In this document: one piece after another, positions 52,938 to 62,730 of the stretch | Numbering within the stretch: position 1 is the stretch's first letter | Layout of the letters: every line of letters starts with the position of its first letter | IMG/VR virus record: IMGVR_UViG_3300032242_000488 | Span: 62,001 to 126,000 of that record | Source of the DNA: a virus | Length of the DNA stretch: 64,000 nucleotides | Direction: 5' to 3' (one strand) | Position numbers and translations under genes: made by a program | Notes under the pieces: model-generated | Seen by the model: the letters and a program-made list of their open reading frames with translations, nothing else | Databases searched by the model: none | What the model was told of the DNA's origin: nothing

Positions 52938-53470
52938 TAGCAGGAATGTTTGCAGTAGATAGTGTTGGGGGAATGGGATGGAAAGGTTCTATGCCTTGGC
53001 CCAATAACCCTGACGATATGAAATGGTTTAAGGCCACTACACAAAATCAAATTGTTGTCATGGGTAAAAAAACTTGGGAAAGTCCCGATATGCCTAGTCC
53101 GCTGCCAGGAAGACACAACGTAGTTTTTACCAATAACTTTTTTGATCAAGACGACATAGAACAGATCAAGGGCGATGTATGTGAAGCACTGATCAGTTTA
53201 AAAAGTCACAATAAAAGAAAAAATATATTTGTTATAGGTGGTCCTAACTTGCTTATGCAAAGTAGACCAGTGCTAGAACGTGTTTATCTTACTCGCATAT
53301 CAGGCGGTTATCTAAATGATACTAGCATCGATATAGTAGATTTTTTAGACGGAATGGTATTACATCAAACTGTCAATCTCGGATCTTGTATAGTAGAAGA
53401 ATATCACAATGAAGCAATATCATCAAGCGTTAAAGCATATACTAACAAACGGAAAAAACAAGACCGATAG
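52934..53470 (+). CDS. folA: Dihydrofolate reductase
   Basis: 178 residues. MIAGMFAVDSVGGMGWKGSMPWPNNPDDMKWFKATT is the DHFR N-terminus, followed by VVMGKKTWESP, LPGRHNVVFT and NIFVIGGPNLLMQSRPVLERVYLTRI. The active-site acidic residue is in NPDDMKWF. It regenerates tetrahydrofolate consumed by the thymidylate synthase, whose gene overlaps its 3' end by 62 bases, as frd and td adjoin in T4. Confidence 0.88.
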   Translation: MIAGMFAVDSVGGMGWKGSMPWPNNPDDMKWFKATTQNQIVVMGKKTWESPDMPSPLPGRHNVVFTNNFFDQDDIEQIKGDVCEALISLKSHNKRKNIFVIGGPNLLMQSRPVLERVYLTRISGGYLNDTSIDIVDFLDGMVLHQTVNLGSCIVEEYHNEAISSSVKAYTNKRKKQDR

Positions 53471-54236
53471 AACGGGGGTAGGAACCCGTAGCGTATTTGG
53501 TTATCAAATGCGTTTTAATCTGCAAGAAGGTTTTCCAGCTACAACTACTAAGAAGCTCGCCTGGCGAGCGGTTGTAAGCGAACTCCTCTGGTTCTTAGAG
53601 GGTAGTAGCGATGAACGCCGGCTTGCGGAGATCCTACATGGTACTAGAGATCTTTCTAAGAATACCATCTGGACTGCTAATGCCCAAGCACCTTACTGGC
53701 AAGACCGAGCACAATTTCCAGGAGACTTAGGTCGAGTCTACGGAGTCCAATGGCGAGACTTTGGTGGAGTTGATCAAATAACTAAACTTATTGCCGATTT
53801 AAAAACAAATCCAGATAGTCGTAGACATATTATCAGTGCTTGGAATCCTCCTGAACTAGATCAAATGGCATTGCCTCCGTGTCATGTTATGGCACAGTTT
53901 GATGTCACAGATGGTTATCTAAGCTGTCAGCTATATCAACGTAGCTGTGATATGTTTCTAGGTGTACCTTTTAACATTGCCAGCTATAGTTTGCTTACTC
54001 ATATACTAGCTCGCGAGTGCGGTTTTAAGGTAGGAGATTTTGTTTGGACTGGCGGTGATTGCCATATCTATAATAATCACTTTGATGCTGTAGAAGAACA
54101 GTTATCTAGAGAACCTAAGACATTGCCCACCCTCATGTTTACAGAAGGCAAAAAAATCGCCGACTATACTGTCGACGATTTCATATTAGATAACTACAAT
54201 CCGGATCCAGCTATTAAAGCTGAAATGGCTGTTTAA
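53409..54236 (+). CDS. thyA: Thymidylate synthase (ThyA)
   Basis: 275 residues; T4 Td has 286. KTDRTGVGTRSVFGYQMRFNL binds phosphate, WFLEGSSDERRL and LGRVYGVQWRDFGG follow, and ALPPCHVMAQF holds the catalytic C158. DSRRHIISAWNP, RSCDMFLGVPFNIASYSLL and GGDCHIYNNH are also conserved. No intron, unlike T4 td. Makes dTMP from dUMP with methylene-THF. Its TAA overlaps the stop of the convergent fibre gene (shared TTAA). Confidence 0.95.
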   Translation: MKQYHQALKHILTNGKNKTDRTGVGTRSVFGYQMRFNLQEGFPATTTKKLAWRAVVSELLWFLEGSSDERRLAEILHGTRDLSKNTIWTANAQAPYWQDRAQFPGDLGRVYGVQWRDFGGVDQITKLIADLKTNPDSRRHIISAWNPPELDQMALPPCHVMAQFDVTDGYLSCQLYQRSCDMFLGVPFNIASYSLLTHILARECGFKVGDFVWTGGDCHIYNNHFDAVEEQLSREPKTLPTLMFTEGKKIADYTVDDFILDNYNPDPAIKAEMAV

Positions 54237-57200
54237 CGTATAAATGCTTCGATTACTTTAACTCCAGTATCATCACTAGATTCTAAAGCAACAGCAAATA
54301 CATCATTAGCATGTGGTACAGCGGCTACAGCACAACCATTATTGGCAGCTACTAGTCGTTGACCTTTGCGTACAGACCCAATTACTTTAACCGGAACTCT
54401 TCCTTTTAGTGCAACAGCTACACCGCCTTCTAAGTCTTTATTCATTAGATAAGCTGGCTTATCACTAACTACACCAATTGCTAGATCACCATAGCTACTA
54501 GCAGTAACTTCTTTTTCGCCACCAATAGTTAATACAGTTCCAATTTCGTAGTCTGCATCTGGTAGATATTTTTCTGCTAAGTCAGCAAAGTATGCTTCGT
54601 TAGCAATACCAATGAATCTGTCAGCGGTAATTTGATTTGCGCTAAAGTTACCATCATTATCTCTAGCTACAATACTAGCTCCAGTATTACTAGAACTAGC
54701 ATTAACACCAATTTTAACATTGTCACCGGCACCCGGAACATAAGGAAGAACACCTTCATTTAATGTTATAAAATTACCAGCAGTTAATTGACTTACATAA
54801 TTTAAACTAGATAATGTGCTACCACTTAATTGGAAATCATCTGCAAATGAGGCATTAATTGTAATAGCACCAGTACCGTCAAAATTAGCTGTACCTTTTA
54901 AAATACCGCCTAATCCTATAGCTCTAGCCTGTTGTAGTTTATCAGCAGATGCTGCCTTACCTGTAAAGTAAGCACTAGTTCCACTACCTGTTCCTTGACT
55001 TAGTACTACAGTACCGTTTGGAGATAATACATCGCCATTTAGTCGAGCAATTACAGTACCATATCCGTTAGTACCGTCACCAAGTGTAAGTTTGTTTTGA
55101 TTAGTATCGTATGAAAATGTTGTTTGGTCTGCATAGATACTTCTTGGTTGGCTACCAGTTCCTGGTAATCCTCCAGATACAAATACTGGATAGAATGTGC
55201 CAATGTCTGTTGGTTTATCAGCTACTAGAATTTGATTTGCACTACCTACACTAACTTCTGATACATTTTTCCATGCTGGAATTGTACCTGTACTAGAAAG
55301 TACATACCCAGCCGCACCAATTGATAGATAACTAGTAGTATCTGGGGCTGTTTGATATGGCATATCACCAATTATGCCAGCTGATAAATTTTTAGCTTTA
55401 GTTGCAGTTGCGGCATTACCACCTAATCCGTCCCCTGGATCAGTTGCTGTAATAGTTATAGGGGCCGCACCAGAAACAGATTGACTTGAGAAATTAATTG
55501 TTAATGTTGTTTGACCTAATGCAGGTACATCGGCAGCAACATTAGTAATTCTTACAGTGCCTGTAATAGCTGTACCTGTTACAGTAGCATTTGATCTCCA
55601 AGTATCTCCAAGTCCGGCAAAACTCCAAGGTTGTAAATCAGCGCCAGACCCAGTGAACGTGTCAACTAATACAGTAATTGTTAATGCAATGTTATCGATA
55701 GCAGTGATTTTTCCTGCCATAGATATTGTTGGATTATTAATTGAAGTTACTTTAATTCTAGTGTTTAATTGATAACCTGTTACTTTATTAATTGTCCAAG
55801 TTTTGCTACCTGTACCAACTGTAGTTGCAGTCACTGAGCTAATATCAGTATAACCTGCTCCAGAAGGAATATTACTTCCTGTAGTTAATGAATTTTGTAC
55901 AACAATCGTAGTCGATGTTGCCGCGCCACTTGTTCCTACTAGGCTAGCACCACTTGATGTAACTGTAATTGGAGCCGCTGTAGGCGCAATATTAATATTC
56001 CAAGTTGAGTTAGTTGTTGCTCCAACACCGTCTGTTCTTGGAACTTTAAGGTTAGCTCTTGCTTGTGTATCTGTACTAGCATTTGTACCGCCTGCGGAAA
56101 TTCCTAAAATGCCGCCTACGCCAAACTTGCTGTCTACATAGACTTTTGTTGCGGCATGCAAATCGCTTGTAGGTGCGCCGCTTAGTGTTAAGAATCCAGT
56201 TAGTGTTCCGCCTATAAGTGGTAATTTTGAATCATCAACAACAGAAATATTTGCGCTACCATCAAACGGTATACCATTAATATTACGAGGAGTTTTTAAA
56301 ACTATTGCATTGTCAGCAGTACCGTTAAATGTAGTTGCTGAAATTGTACTTGTGCCGTCATTATTTCTTTTACGAGCAACTAGTGTATCTCCGCTATTTG
56401 TTGCATTGAAACTTGCTTGTAGATATGAAGTGCCAACTTTTAATGCATTTGCTTGAGCCGCAGTACCGTCAAATGTTGTAGCATATACGGTGGCCCACTT
56501 TGCACTTGTACTACCTAGATTAAATCCAGAGCCTGTTGCATCTGGTCGTACACCGTATTGATCAATGACTAACGGAAATACGGGAGTTGTATTTTGTTTA
56601 ACTGAGAATGTAATACGTTGCCCGCCTAGTCTGGCAGCAATCAATGGCTGATTAGCTACAACTGTTAACGATAGGTCATCATTTGCGCCCAATGTTACAC
56701 CTTCATCAACGCTGACTTTTACCTGATATGGCAATGTTAATAAATTGTTTACTGGACTTAGGTATTCAGAAGGTAGTTTACCACCAAATCTTAATGCATT
56801 TGATGCTGTTCCCCAAACTCTATAAGTACCACCGCCATTTGTTCCGCTAATACCAACAGCATCAACATTAGGAAAAGTAATACCACGTTTAATTTGTTTA
56901 GAAGAAGGATCTGTAAAACCTGTAATAGTACTATCTGGGTCTGCAATGTTCAGTACAAATTCATCTTCAGATATGATAAAGTTGACTGCTCCGTTAACAG
57001 TTGCGGCAATAATTCCATGAGGTGTGCCGTTTGCATCAACAACGTTACGGCTAACCATCTGTGTAATACCAGTACCTGCATTTTGTGGACCAACAGTTAG
57101 CCAATCTTCTGTTACGCCGCCAATTCTAACTTTTAACTGATCTTTAACAGAGTCAAACCATAAATCTCCTGGTGTTGGAAATGGTGGCTCTGTTGCGCTG

Positions 57201-57490
57201 TATTCTGCGCCAGTTAGTGTTTTCCAAACTTTTGCACTGGTATATGTATCACCGGTGTGTACTTTTAATTTTTTGTTAGTTGTATCGTACCAGATTTGTC
57301 CAGAAATTGCATTCGGGGGTGAAATTTCTCTTGCAAAATTTTCAAGCAAATGCACAAATGTTTCGTTTTGAATCTCTCCGTAGCCGGCATAATTTTTACC
57401 AACTAGCTGAATATCTAGCGTTTGGTCTACAGTACCGTCTTGTACTGTAGCTTGTACCGCCCCATTCCATCTGTTTATTGTATATGACAT
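54233..57490 (-). CDS. Long tail fibre 1 with shared N-terminus and chaperone-like C-terminus
   Basis: 1085 residues. The N-terminal ~110 residues (SYTINRWNGA...LDIQLVGKNYAGYGEIQNETFVHLLENFA...GQIWYDTTNKKLKV...GDLWFDS) are homologous to those of the two fibres upstream, and this is probably the virion-attachment module. A long repetitive shaft contains several TxxxFDGTAxx and VVATTFNGTADNA units. The last ~120 residues (YFADLAEKYLPDADYEIGTVL...GRVPVKVIG) match the end of the protein at 3-485 and may be a removable intramolecular chaperone. A late box lies upstream on this strand. Confidence 0.75.
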   Translation of the reverse strand: MSYTINRWNGAVQATVQDGTVDQTLDIQLVGKNYAGYGEIQNETFVHLLENFAREISPPNAISGQIWYDTTNKKLKVHTGDTYTSAKVWKTLTGAEYSATEPPFPTPGDLWFDSVKDQLKVRIGGVTEDWLTVGPQNAGTGITQMVSRNVVDANGTPHGIIAATVNGAVNFIISEDEFVLNIADPDSTITGFTDPSSKQIKRGITFPNVDAVGISGTNGGGTYRVWGTASNALRFGGKLPSEYLSPVNNLLTLPYQVKVSVDEGVTLGANDDLSLTVVANQPLIAARLGGQRITFSVKQNTTPVFPLVIDQYGVRPDATGSGFNLGSTSAKWATVYATTFDGTAAQANALKVGTSYLQASFNATNSGDTLVARKRNNDGTSTISATTFNGTADNAIVLKTPRNINGIPFDGSANISVVDDSKLPLIGGTLTGFLTLSGAPTSDLHAATKVYVDSKFGVGGILGISAGGTNASTDTQARANLKVPRTDGVGATTNSTWNINIAPTAAPITVTSSGASLVGTSGAATSTTIVVQNSLTTGSNIPSGAGYTDISSVTATTVGTGSKTWTINKVTGYQLNTRIKVTSINNPTISMAGKITAIDNIALTITVLVDTFTGSGADLQPWSFAGLGDTWRSNATVTGTAITGTVRITNVAADVPALGQTTLTINFSSQSVSGAAPITITATDPGDGLGGNAATATKAKNLSAGIIGDMPYQTAPDTTSYLSIGAAGYVLSSTGTIPAWKNVSEVSVGSANQILVADKPTDIGTFYPVFVSGGLPGTGSQPRSIYADQTTFSYDTNQNKLTLGDGTNGYGTVIARLNGDVLSPNGTVVLSQGTGSGTSAYFTGKAASADKLQQARAIGLGGILKGTANFDGTGAITINASFADDFQLSGSTLSSLNYVSQLTAGNFITLNEGVLPYVPGAGDNVKIGVNASSSNTGASIVARDNDGNFSANQITADRFIGIANEAYFADLAEKYLPDADYEIGTVLTIGGEKEVTASSYGDLAIGVVSDKPAYLMNKDLEGGVAVALKGRVPVKVIGSVRKGQRLVAANNGCAVAAVPHANDVFAVALESSDDTGVKVIEAFIR

Positions 57491-57517
57491 CTAGTAGCCC
57501 CTAAAACTAACGTTATT

Positions 57518-57525
57518 ATTATTTA
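57518..57525 (-). promoter_or_regulatory. T4-type late promoter box
   Basis: GATAAATA on the minus strand, 28 bases before the start at 57490, with AGGGG between. A small TAGT/ACTA pairing could enclose the ribosome site. Confidence 0.55.
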
Positions 57526-57540
57526 TCGCTCTTTGTGCTT

Positions 57541-59625
57541 TTAAATTAATGCAAAAAGTTTCCAATTTGTACTGTTGCCCGAAGGATTTGTTTGTCCTGC
57601 GGCTACACTTGCAATGCAGATCCATTCTTTGTAGTCAAATATTACAAGATCATTAGTTGAATACGCTGTAGCATTGTCCCAATTGCCCATTGGAACATAG
57701 TCAGTAACATATTTCCATACTAGACTATTATCTGGTTGTTCTGTAACTACAAAACGCTTGTAAAATCTAGTGGTTACAATACTAGCACCAGGTGATGGAA
57801 TTACTTGTGTTTCTATAATATCTTCTACTACTGAGAAGTTTTCATAGCTGCCTTCGCCTTTGTTCACTGTATTTTTACTAAATGCAATAGTTTCAGTACC
57901 AGTTAATTGTGTGCCTGTTTGTACTGGTTTGTACTGTATCGGGTTTACTACTATTGCTGAGTGTGTAGCATGGATTTTAGCAATAGTACCCTTAATTGCA
58001 ATACCTTGTGGATTATTAACACCGTTGTATATTGATGCAGTATATGATAAAATTTCAATTATTTTTGCATTTGCCGCTTCGATCCCAGGTTGGGTTGTTA
58101 TATCAAAGTCGCTAATGTCTAGTGTTAAGGCAATTGGTCGAACACTAACACGCTCGTCAACATATTTCTTGTTAGGTATTGCTGACGAGCTGCCAGTAAT
58201 ATAATCTAAATCTGCTGAATTAACAAATGTCTTACCACTAATATCAATATTACTAGTAGCAGAAGATAAAATTAAATCGGTTGTTCTACTGGTAATAGTA
58301 TTACCTGTAATATTTAAACCGCTAGTCATGTTTAATGTAGTTAAATTTCCTAGAGTTTGTAGATTAGAATTAACTACGGTGGATCCTAAAACAGTTGAAG
58401 ATAGCACCGGATTAAAATTGATTCTGTATGTTTTGCCAGTTGCTAGGTTAAAATTTTCAGAGCTAGACCAACTTGCATAAGGTTGAGAATAGTTTAAAGT
58501 CTTGTCAGTAGTCCCGTGTAGAGTAATACCGCCGCCGTCTGCATCTGCATCGGTTACTATGCCAACTGGAACTTTGTTTAATTCAATATTTTTATCTTCT
58601 ACTTGTAAAGTAGTTGTGTTAATTTTAAAACTATCACCCTGGATAATTAAACTTCCCGAAACTTTTAAGTCGCCGGTAATATCAACTGCGGTAGTTGGAG
58701 CCCTATTAAAAAATCCAATTCTTTGATTTATAGAATCAATATACATAGCAGTTTTTACACCGCCAACTGGTTGTTTAGTTTTTATTTCAATCGCTCTGCT
58801 TGACTCGTTATTTTCAATAACAAAATTACCGCCTTCTAATTTTAAATAGGTGTCGCCCTGCGCGGCAGTTATAGTTCCAGGGTCGCCACCAAGTAATCTA
58901 ACGCCATTTGTTGATTGAACAGTTAACGATCCAATGATTGTGCCATCTTGGTTGTTATACAGTATGTCGTCTGCTACTTTAGTTTCACCTAGTGCAGTAA
59001 CTAATCCTTCTGCACGAGAAACTGTAACATTAAATTTACTACCAATTAGGGTACCTACAGAAAATCCAACTCCAATATCTCCAGAAAATCCTTCAATTGA
59101 TAAAGCTGGTGTAAATGCTGTATTACTGAATATGCCTAACAAAACTCCGTTGACAAATAATTTGACAATTACTTTAAGTCTATTATTAGTATCAATAATA
59201 TTGTCAACTACAAATCCTGAAGTCTTTTGCTGTGCTGTAAATATTGGGCCTGCTAGTGTTAGGTCGACTCCATCATAAAACCATAATTGATTAGTTTCAT
59301 TATTAATCCATAAATCGCCAGGAACTAGATTAAGTGGCCTAACCGAACTTACCAATGGTCCGCCGCTGGCTCTAAATGTATTACCGTCATAGACATTTAA
59401 TCTACCTGTGCTAGTATTATACCATAGTTGACCTTTAATGGGATGCTCAGGTGCTGTACTGCTAGAAAAATTTTCTAGTAGCTTAATTAAATTCTCATTA
59501 AACACTTGACCAAAGTTGGTAACGTTTTTTCCTATTAGTGTAAGACTACTACTAGCGGTATCAAATTGACCGTCAGGAATATCTGCTAATAAATTACCGT
59601 CAGTTTTATTAATTTTATATGTCAT
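57541..59625 (-). CDS. Long tail fibre 2
   Basis: 694 residues from ATG 59625, chosen because it overlaps the upstream stop (TAATG); a longer frame would intrude on the neighbour. The N-terminus TYKINKTDGNLL...LTLIGKNVTNFGQVFNENLIKLLENF...GQLWYNTSTGRLNVYDG...GDLWINNETNQLWFYDG is the shared attachment module. The middle has TTTLQVEDKNIELNK-type fibre text. The C-terminus (GNWDNATAYSTNDLVIFDYKEWICIASVAAGQTNP) looks like a small carbohydrate-binding module of the CBM5/12 kind. Probable receptor-contact protein. Confidence 0.72.
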   Translation of the reverse strand: MTYKINKTDGNLLADIPDGQFDTASSSLTLIGKNVTNFGQVFNENLIKLLENFSSSTAPEHPIKGQLWYNTSTGRLNVYDGNTFRASGGPLVSSVRPLNLVPGDLWINNETNQLWFYDGVDLTLAGPIFTAQQKTSGFVVDNIIDTNNRLKVIVKLFVNGVLLGIFSNTAFTPALSIEGFSGDIGVGFSVGTLIGSKFNVTVSRAEGLVTALGETKVADDILYNNQDGTIIGSLTVQSTNGVRLLGGDPGTITAAQGDTYLKLEGGNFVIENNESSRAIEIKTKQPVGGVKTAMYIDSINQRIGFFNRAPTTAVDITGDLKVSGSLIIQGDSFKINTTTLQVEDKNIELNKVPVGIVTDADADGGGITLHGTTDKTLNYSQPYASWSSSENFNLATGKTYRINFNPVLSSTVLGSTVVNSNLQTLGNLTTLNMTSGLNITGNTITSRTTDLILSSATSNIDISGKTFVNSADLDYITGSSSAIPNKKYVDERVSVRPIALTLDISDFDITTQPGIEAANAKIIEILSYTASIYNGVNNPQGIAIKGTIAKIHATHSAIVVNPIQYKPVQTGTQLTGTETIAFSKNTVNKGEGSYENFSVVEDIIETQVIPSPGASIVTTRFYKRFVVTEQPDNSLVWKYVTDYVPMGNWDNATAYSTNDLVIFDYKEWICIASVAAGQTNPSGNSTNWKLFALI

Positions 59626-62072
59626 TATTTGTAGTCCGAATCGTAATCTGTTAATTTTCCTGTCCAAATAATCATATTTAAAGCAAGGAATGGGTTCATA
59701 ATACTAAATGGTTGAGCAAATGGGCCGCCTGCAGGATCTGTTTTTACGCCGCCACTTGTTCTTAGAAGTCTACCAGTGCCATCGACGCCGCCTAATCCTT
59801 TAACTGGAATTGCGTCTGTATCGGCTAACTCCGTAGGACTGTATGCACCAAACTGTCCGTTTTTATTTCCCATCAAATCGTGTTCGTGATCTGGAAGATT
59901 ATTAACGGTCAACTGCATCTGCTCGTCGCCTGCACCAATTCTAACTTCTGTAGGATCTTTATAATTTATAACTGCATTGGGATCAGTAACTCTACCAGCA
60001 GGACTTGTAATAGTATCAATCTTTGAAGATATGCTGTTTCTGTCTGGGACCTGTTTACCATTAAACATATTGTCTGCACCAAGAGGGAATCGACCTCTTA
60101 GGTCAGGAAGTTTAAATGTGTCGAATCCTTTTGTACCTAATGGATTAGTAGTAGCATCATAAGCATTAGCATTACCGTATAATCCAGCGATTACATTAAA
60201 TAGTGCTTCATATCGTATTCTAGAAACTTCTGAACCATCACATAGTAACCAACCCATCGGTGGTGTAAGCCCGGCATAAGGAACAACTGTACCAACTGGT
60301 AGTTGCGGTATTGCTGAAAATAATGTATTCTTCTTAATCTTATGAAGTCCAGCAGTTCCTTGACTTATTAGGAAGTCATCGCCTTCACCTAGATCTGCTA
60401 CTGCTGTAACTTCTGGTTTCCCGGAAATAAATGTTTCACTAAGATTAGTAACAAACTGTTTTCTATTACCTAGTACACCTGCTGGACTAATAGTTCCTGC
60501 AATCGCTTGTGGGCCTGTGGCTGTTGCGCTAAATGTAATATAAGTTTTTGTTCCTTCTATAACATTATACGTTCCTCGATATGCAACTGGAGTAATATTA
60601 GATACAACAACTAGTGTACCTGCAGGAAATGGAACTACTGTTTGTGCATCAAACTCAAGTTTGACCGTAGTACCGTTACCTGATGCAACAGTAGTGGTTA
60701 CTGGATTAGTACCCGTTTTGCCGTCAAATTCAATTTCATTACTGGTTACATCGCCGGTCATCTCAAATATTGTTGAGCTAGCTAGATTGGTAGCAGAACC
60801 GTCTACTGACCCCTTAACTGTTCCAACTAATTTTCCGTTAAACTCAGTAGCGGCAAATACTTTATTAGCATAGATGTTACTAAACTGTTTTCCGCCTTCA
60901 ACTGTAGGGTCAGAACCAATTGACGATCCATTATTCGATGTAGGTAGTATGTCGGTGCCTACTGTAATTTTACCATCTAAGGTAATGTTGCCACCGACAA
61001 ATAAACTTTTTTCTATACCTGCGCCACCTGCTAACTGAAATGCTCCAGTAACAATACTTGTAGAGTCAGTAGTACCTTTGATGAATAACTGTCCTGAAGA
61101 ATCAGGATTCTCTGTTGTTAGACCAAGGCGTATGTTTCCGCTAATATCCAATGCTTCTTGTGGAGCAATATTATTAATACCGACACGTTCTTGACTGTCT
61201 ACTCGAATAACAACACGTTCATTTCCGTTGTTATTAACACGAATGTCTAAACTTGAGCCCGACGTCTTTTGATAAATGTATCCAACACCGTTGTCAACAG
61301 CAAGTTCCATTTGTCCGTCAGCACCAATTTGTATACCGGTATTGCTTTTAACATTAAGACCTTTATAGTTATTGGTAATTACATCGGCACGTAAAAAATT
61401 GTCTGCTTCTAAACCCGTTGTTAAGTAACCTGATACAATCAACTTGCTGGCTTTTTCTGCTGTTCCAAAGTATCCGTTATATAAACTGCTAAGTGTTACT
61501 CCTGGATAGATATAAGGAAAACCAGGTAGTGTTGTTTTAGGTTGAAATTTATCAGTACTGAATATTGCTACTCTAAATCCGCCAACGTAGTTAGTAATAA
61601 CAGTACGTTCAATATTATCAGTGTCTCTAAAACTTTCTGGTTCAGCTCCGGTTCTAGCTCCTGCACTAAATCTTGGACCAACTAAAATCCAACCTGAACC
61701 AGAGAATAAAAATAACTGTTGTGTATCAGTATTAACCCATAAGTCTCCAGGTAAGCTGTTGCCTGCATCGGGCTGGTTACCGCTTGACTTTTTAAGGCCG
61801 CCTGCGGCAACCCACTGTGTTCCGTCATAGACATTTAATTGTTTTGTACTAGCATTAGTATCGTACCATAATTGTCCCTTAACAGGATTAACTGGCTCAT
61901 TAGTATTGGCAAAATTTTCTAATAGGTGTAGGAAGTTTTCGCCAATTGCTTGTCCATAACCTGTGGTATTTCTTCCTGGAAAGTTTAGACTGGTAACCGA
62001 ATTCGTAGTATTATCATCTACGGTCAGCGGAGTGTTGTTAATTTGATCGGTAAAACGAATTTGGTATGCCAT
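59625..62072 (-). CDS. Tail fibre 3 with phage tail collar domain
   Basis: 815 residues. The shared N-terminal module (TSLNFPGRNTTGYGQAIGENFLHLLENFA...GQLWYDTNASTKQLNVYDG...GDLWVNTDTQQLFLFSG) is followed by a repetitive shaft. Near residue 600 a classical tail collar domain starts: VGTVVPYAGLTPPMGWLLCDGSEVSR, FKLPDLRGRFPLGADN and a late NNLPDHEHD, as in T4 gp12 and related short fibres. The terminal region (PFAQPFSIMNPFLALNMIIW) is the typical end. An adsorption role is likely. Confidence 0.8.
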   Translation of the reverse strand: MAYQIRFTDQINNTPLTVDDNTTNSVTSLNFPGRNTTGYGQAIGENFLHLLENFANTNEPVNPVKGQLWYDTNASTKQLNVYDGTQWVAAGGLKKSSGNQPDAGNSLPGDLWVNTDTQQLFLFSGSGWILVGPRFSAGARTGAEPESFRDTDNIERTVITNYVGGFRVAIFSTDKFQPKTTLPGFPYIYPGVTLSSLYNGYFGTAEKASKLIVSGYLTTGLEADNFLRADVITNNYKGLNVKSNTGIQIGADGQMELAVDNGVGYIYQKTSGSSLDIRVNNNGNERVVIRVDSQERVGINNIAPQEALDISGNIRLGLTTENPDSSGQLFIKGTTDSTSIVTGAFQLAGGAGIEKSLFVGGNITLDGKITVGTDILPTSNNGSSIGSDPTVEGGKQFSNIYANKVFAATEFNGKLVGTVKGSVDGSATNLASSTIFEMTGDVTSNEIEFDGKTGTNPVTTTVASGNGTTVKLEFDAQTVVPFPAGTLVVVSNITPVAYRGTYNVIEGTKTYITFSATATGPQAIAGTISPAGVLGNRKQFVTNLSETFISGKPEVTAVADLGEGDDFLISQGTAGLHKIKKNTLFSAIPQLPVGTVVPYAGLTPPMGWLLCDGSEVSRIRYEALFNVIAGLYGNANAYDATTNPLGTKGFDTFKLPDLRGRFPLGADNMFNGKQVPDRNSISSKIDTITSPAGRVTDPNAVINYKDPTEVRIGAGDEQMQLTVNNLPDHEHDLMGNKNGQFGAYSPTELADTDAIPVKGLGGVDGTGRLLRTSGGVKTDPAGGPFAQPFSIMNPFLALNMIIWTGKLTDYDSDYK

Positions 62073-62074
62073 GT

Positions 62075-62689
62075 TTACGCTCCGTTAAAACCTGTTAGAC
62101 TTTGTACTCTAACTGTATAATCAATTTGGATTAAACGGTTTAATGATTTTTGTACAGGATGAAAAATAACGTGGGTTAACAGTTTTCCTGTTCCAGCAGA
62201 GTCGTAAGCTCTAAGACCTAGCTCATCAAAAACGTATTCTCCGTTTAGATATGTTGTATTATCAAATGCTTCTTGATTGTTAGGCTCACCGTAGTCTAAT
62301 AAGCAAGTGACTAAAATGTCTGTATAATTTGTTCCAGTAACATGACGAACTTCTATCTTGTTTCTTGTAGGATCAACGTTGTTTGTACTACGGTCATTGA
62401 CTACTTTTGTATAAGTTTCATTATATAAACTGCTGTTAGATCCTGTAGTATTTGGAGTCAAATATGTGATAATTCCTGTTGGATCTACTGCTGTTCCGCC
62501 GTTGCCAAAGCTCATTTGATATATTGTTCCAATACCTTCATTTGCAAGACTCTGTGCTAGAGCAATACTCATATTCTCATAATGAATAGCATTGCGTTTG
62601 TTCACGATTATTTCTTCGGAGACGGGATCCCAAATTTTAATATGTCCTTGGAGTAATATTCCCGAATTTTCGTCTGGTTTTGTTGTCAT
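62075..62689 (-). CDS. Virion structural protein (fibre/baseplate-associated)
   Basis: 204 residues. HIKIWDPVSEEIIVNKRNAIHYENMSIALAQSLANEG and YQMSFGNGGTAVDPTGIITYLTPN are conserved in marine T4-like phages next to fibre genes. Beta-rich. It precedes the three-fibre operon by 2 bases, so it may be the adapter to which they attach (inference). Late box upstream. Confidence 0.65.
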   Translation of the reverse strand: MTTKPDENSGILLQGHIKIWDPVSEEIIVNKRNAIHYENMSIALAQSLANEGIGTIYQMSFGNGGTAVDPTGIITYLTPNTTGSNSSLYNETYTKVVNDRSTNNVDPTRNKIEVRHVTGTNYTDILVTCLLDYGEPNNQEAFDNTTYLNGEYVFDELGLRAYDSAGTGKLLTHVIFHPVQKSLNRLIQIDYTVRVQSLTGFNGA

Positions 62690-62709
62690 GTTGTTTTCAC
62701 CTATACATT

Positions 62710-62718
62710 GTATTTATT
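62710..62718 (-). promoter_or_regulatory. T4-type late promoter box
   Basis: AATAAATAC on the minus strand, 21 bases before the start at 62689, with TAGGTG between. Confidence 0.55.
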
Positions 62719-62730
62719 TTAATAGTTTTC

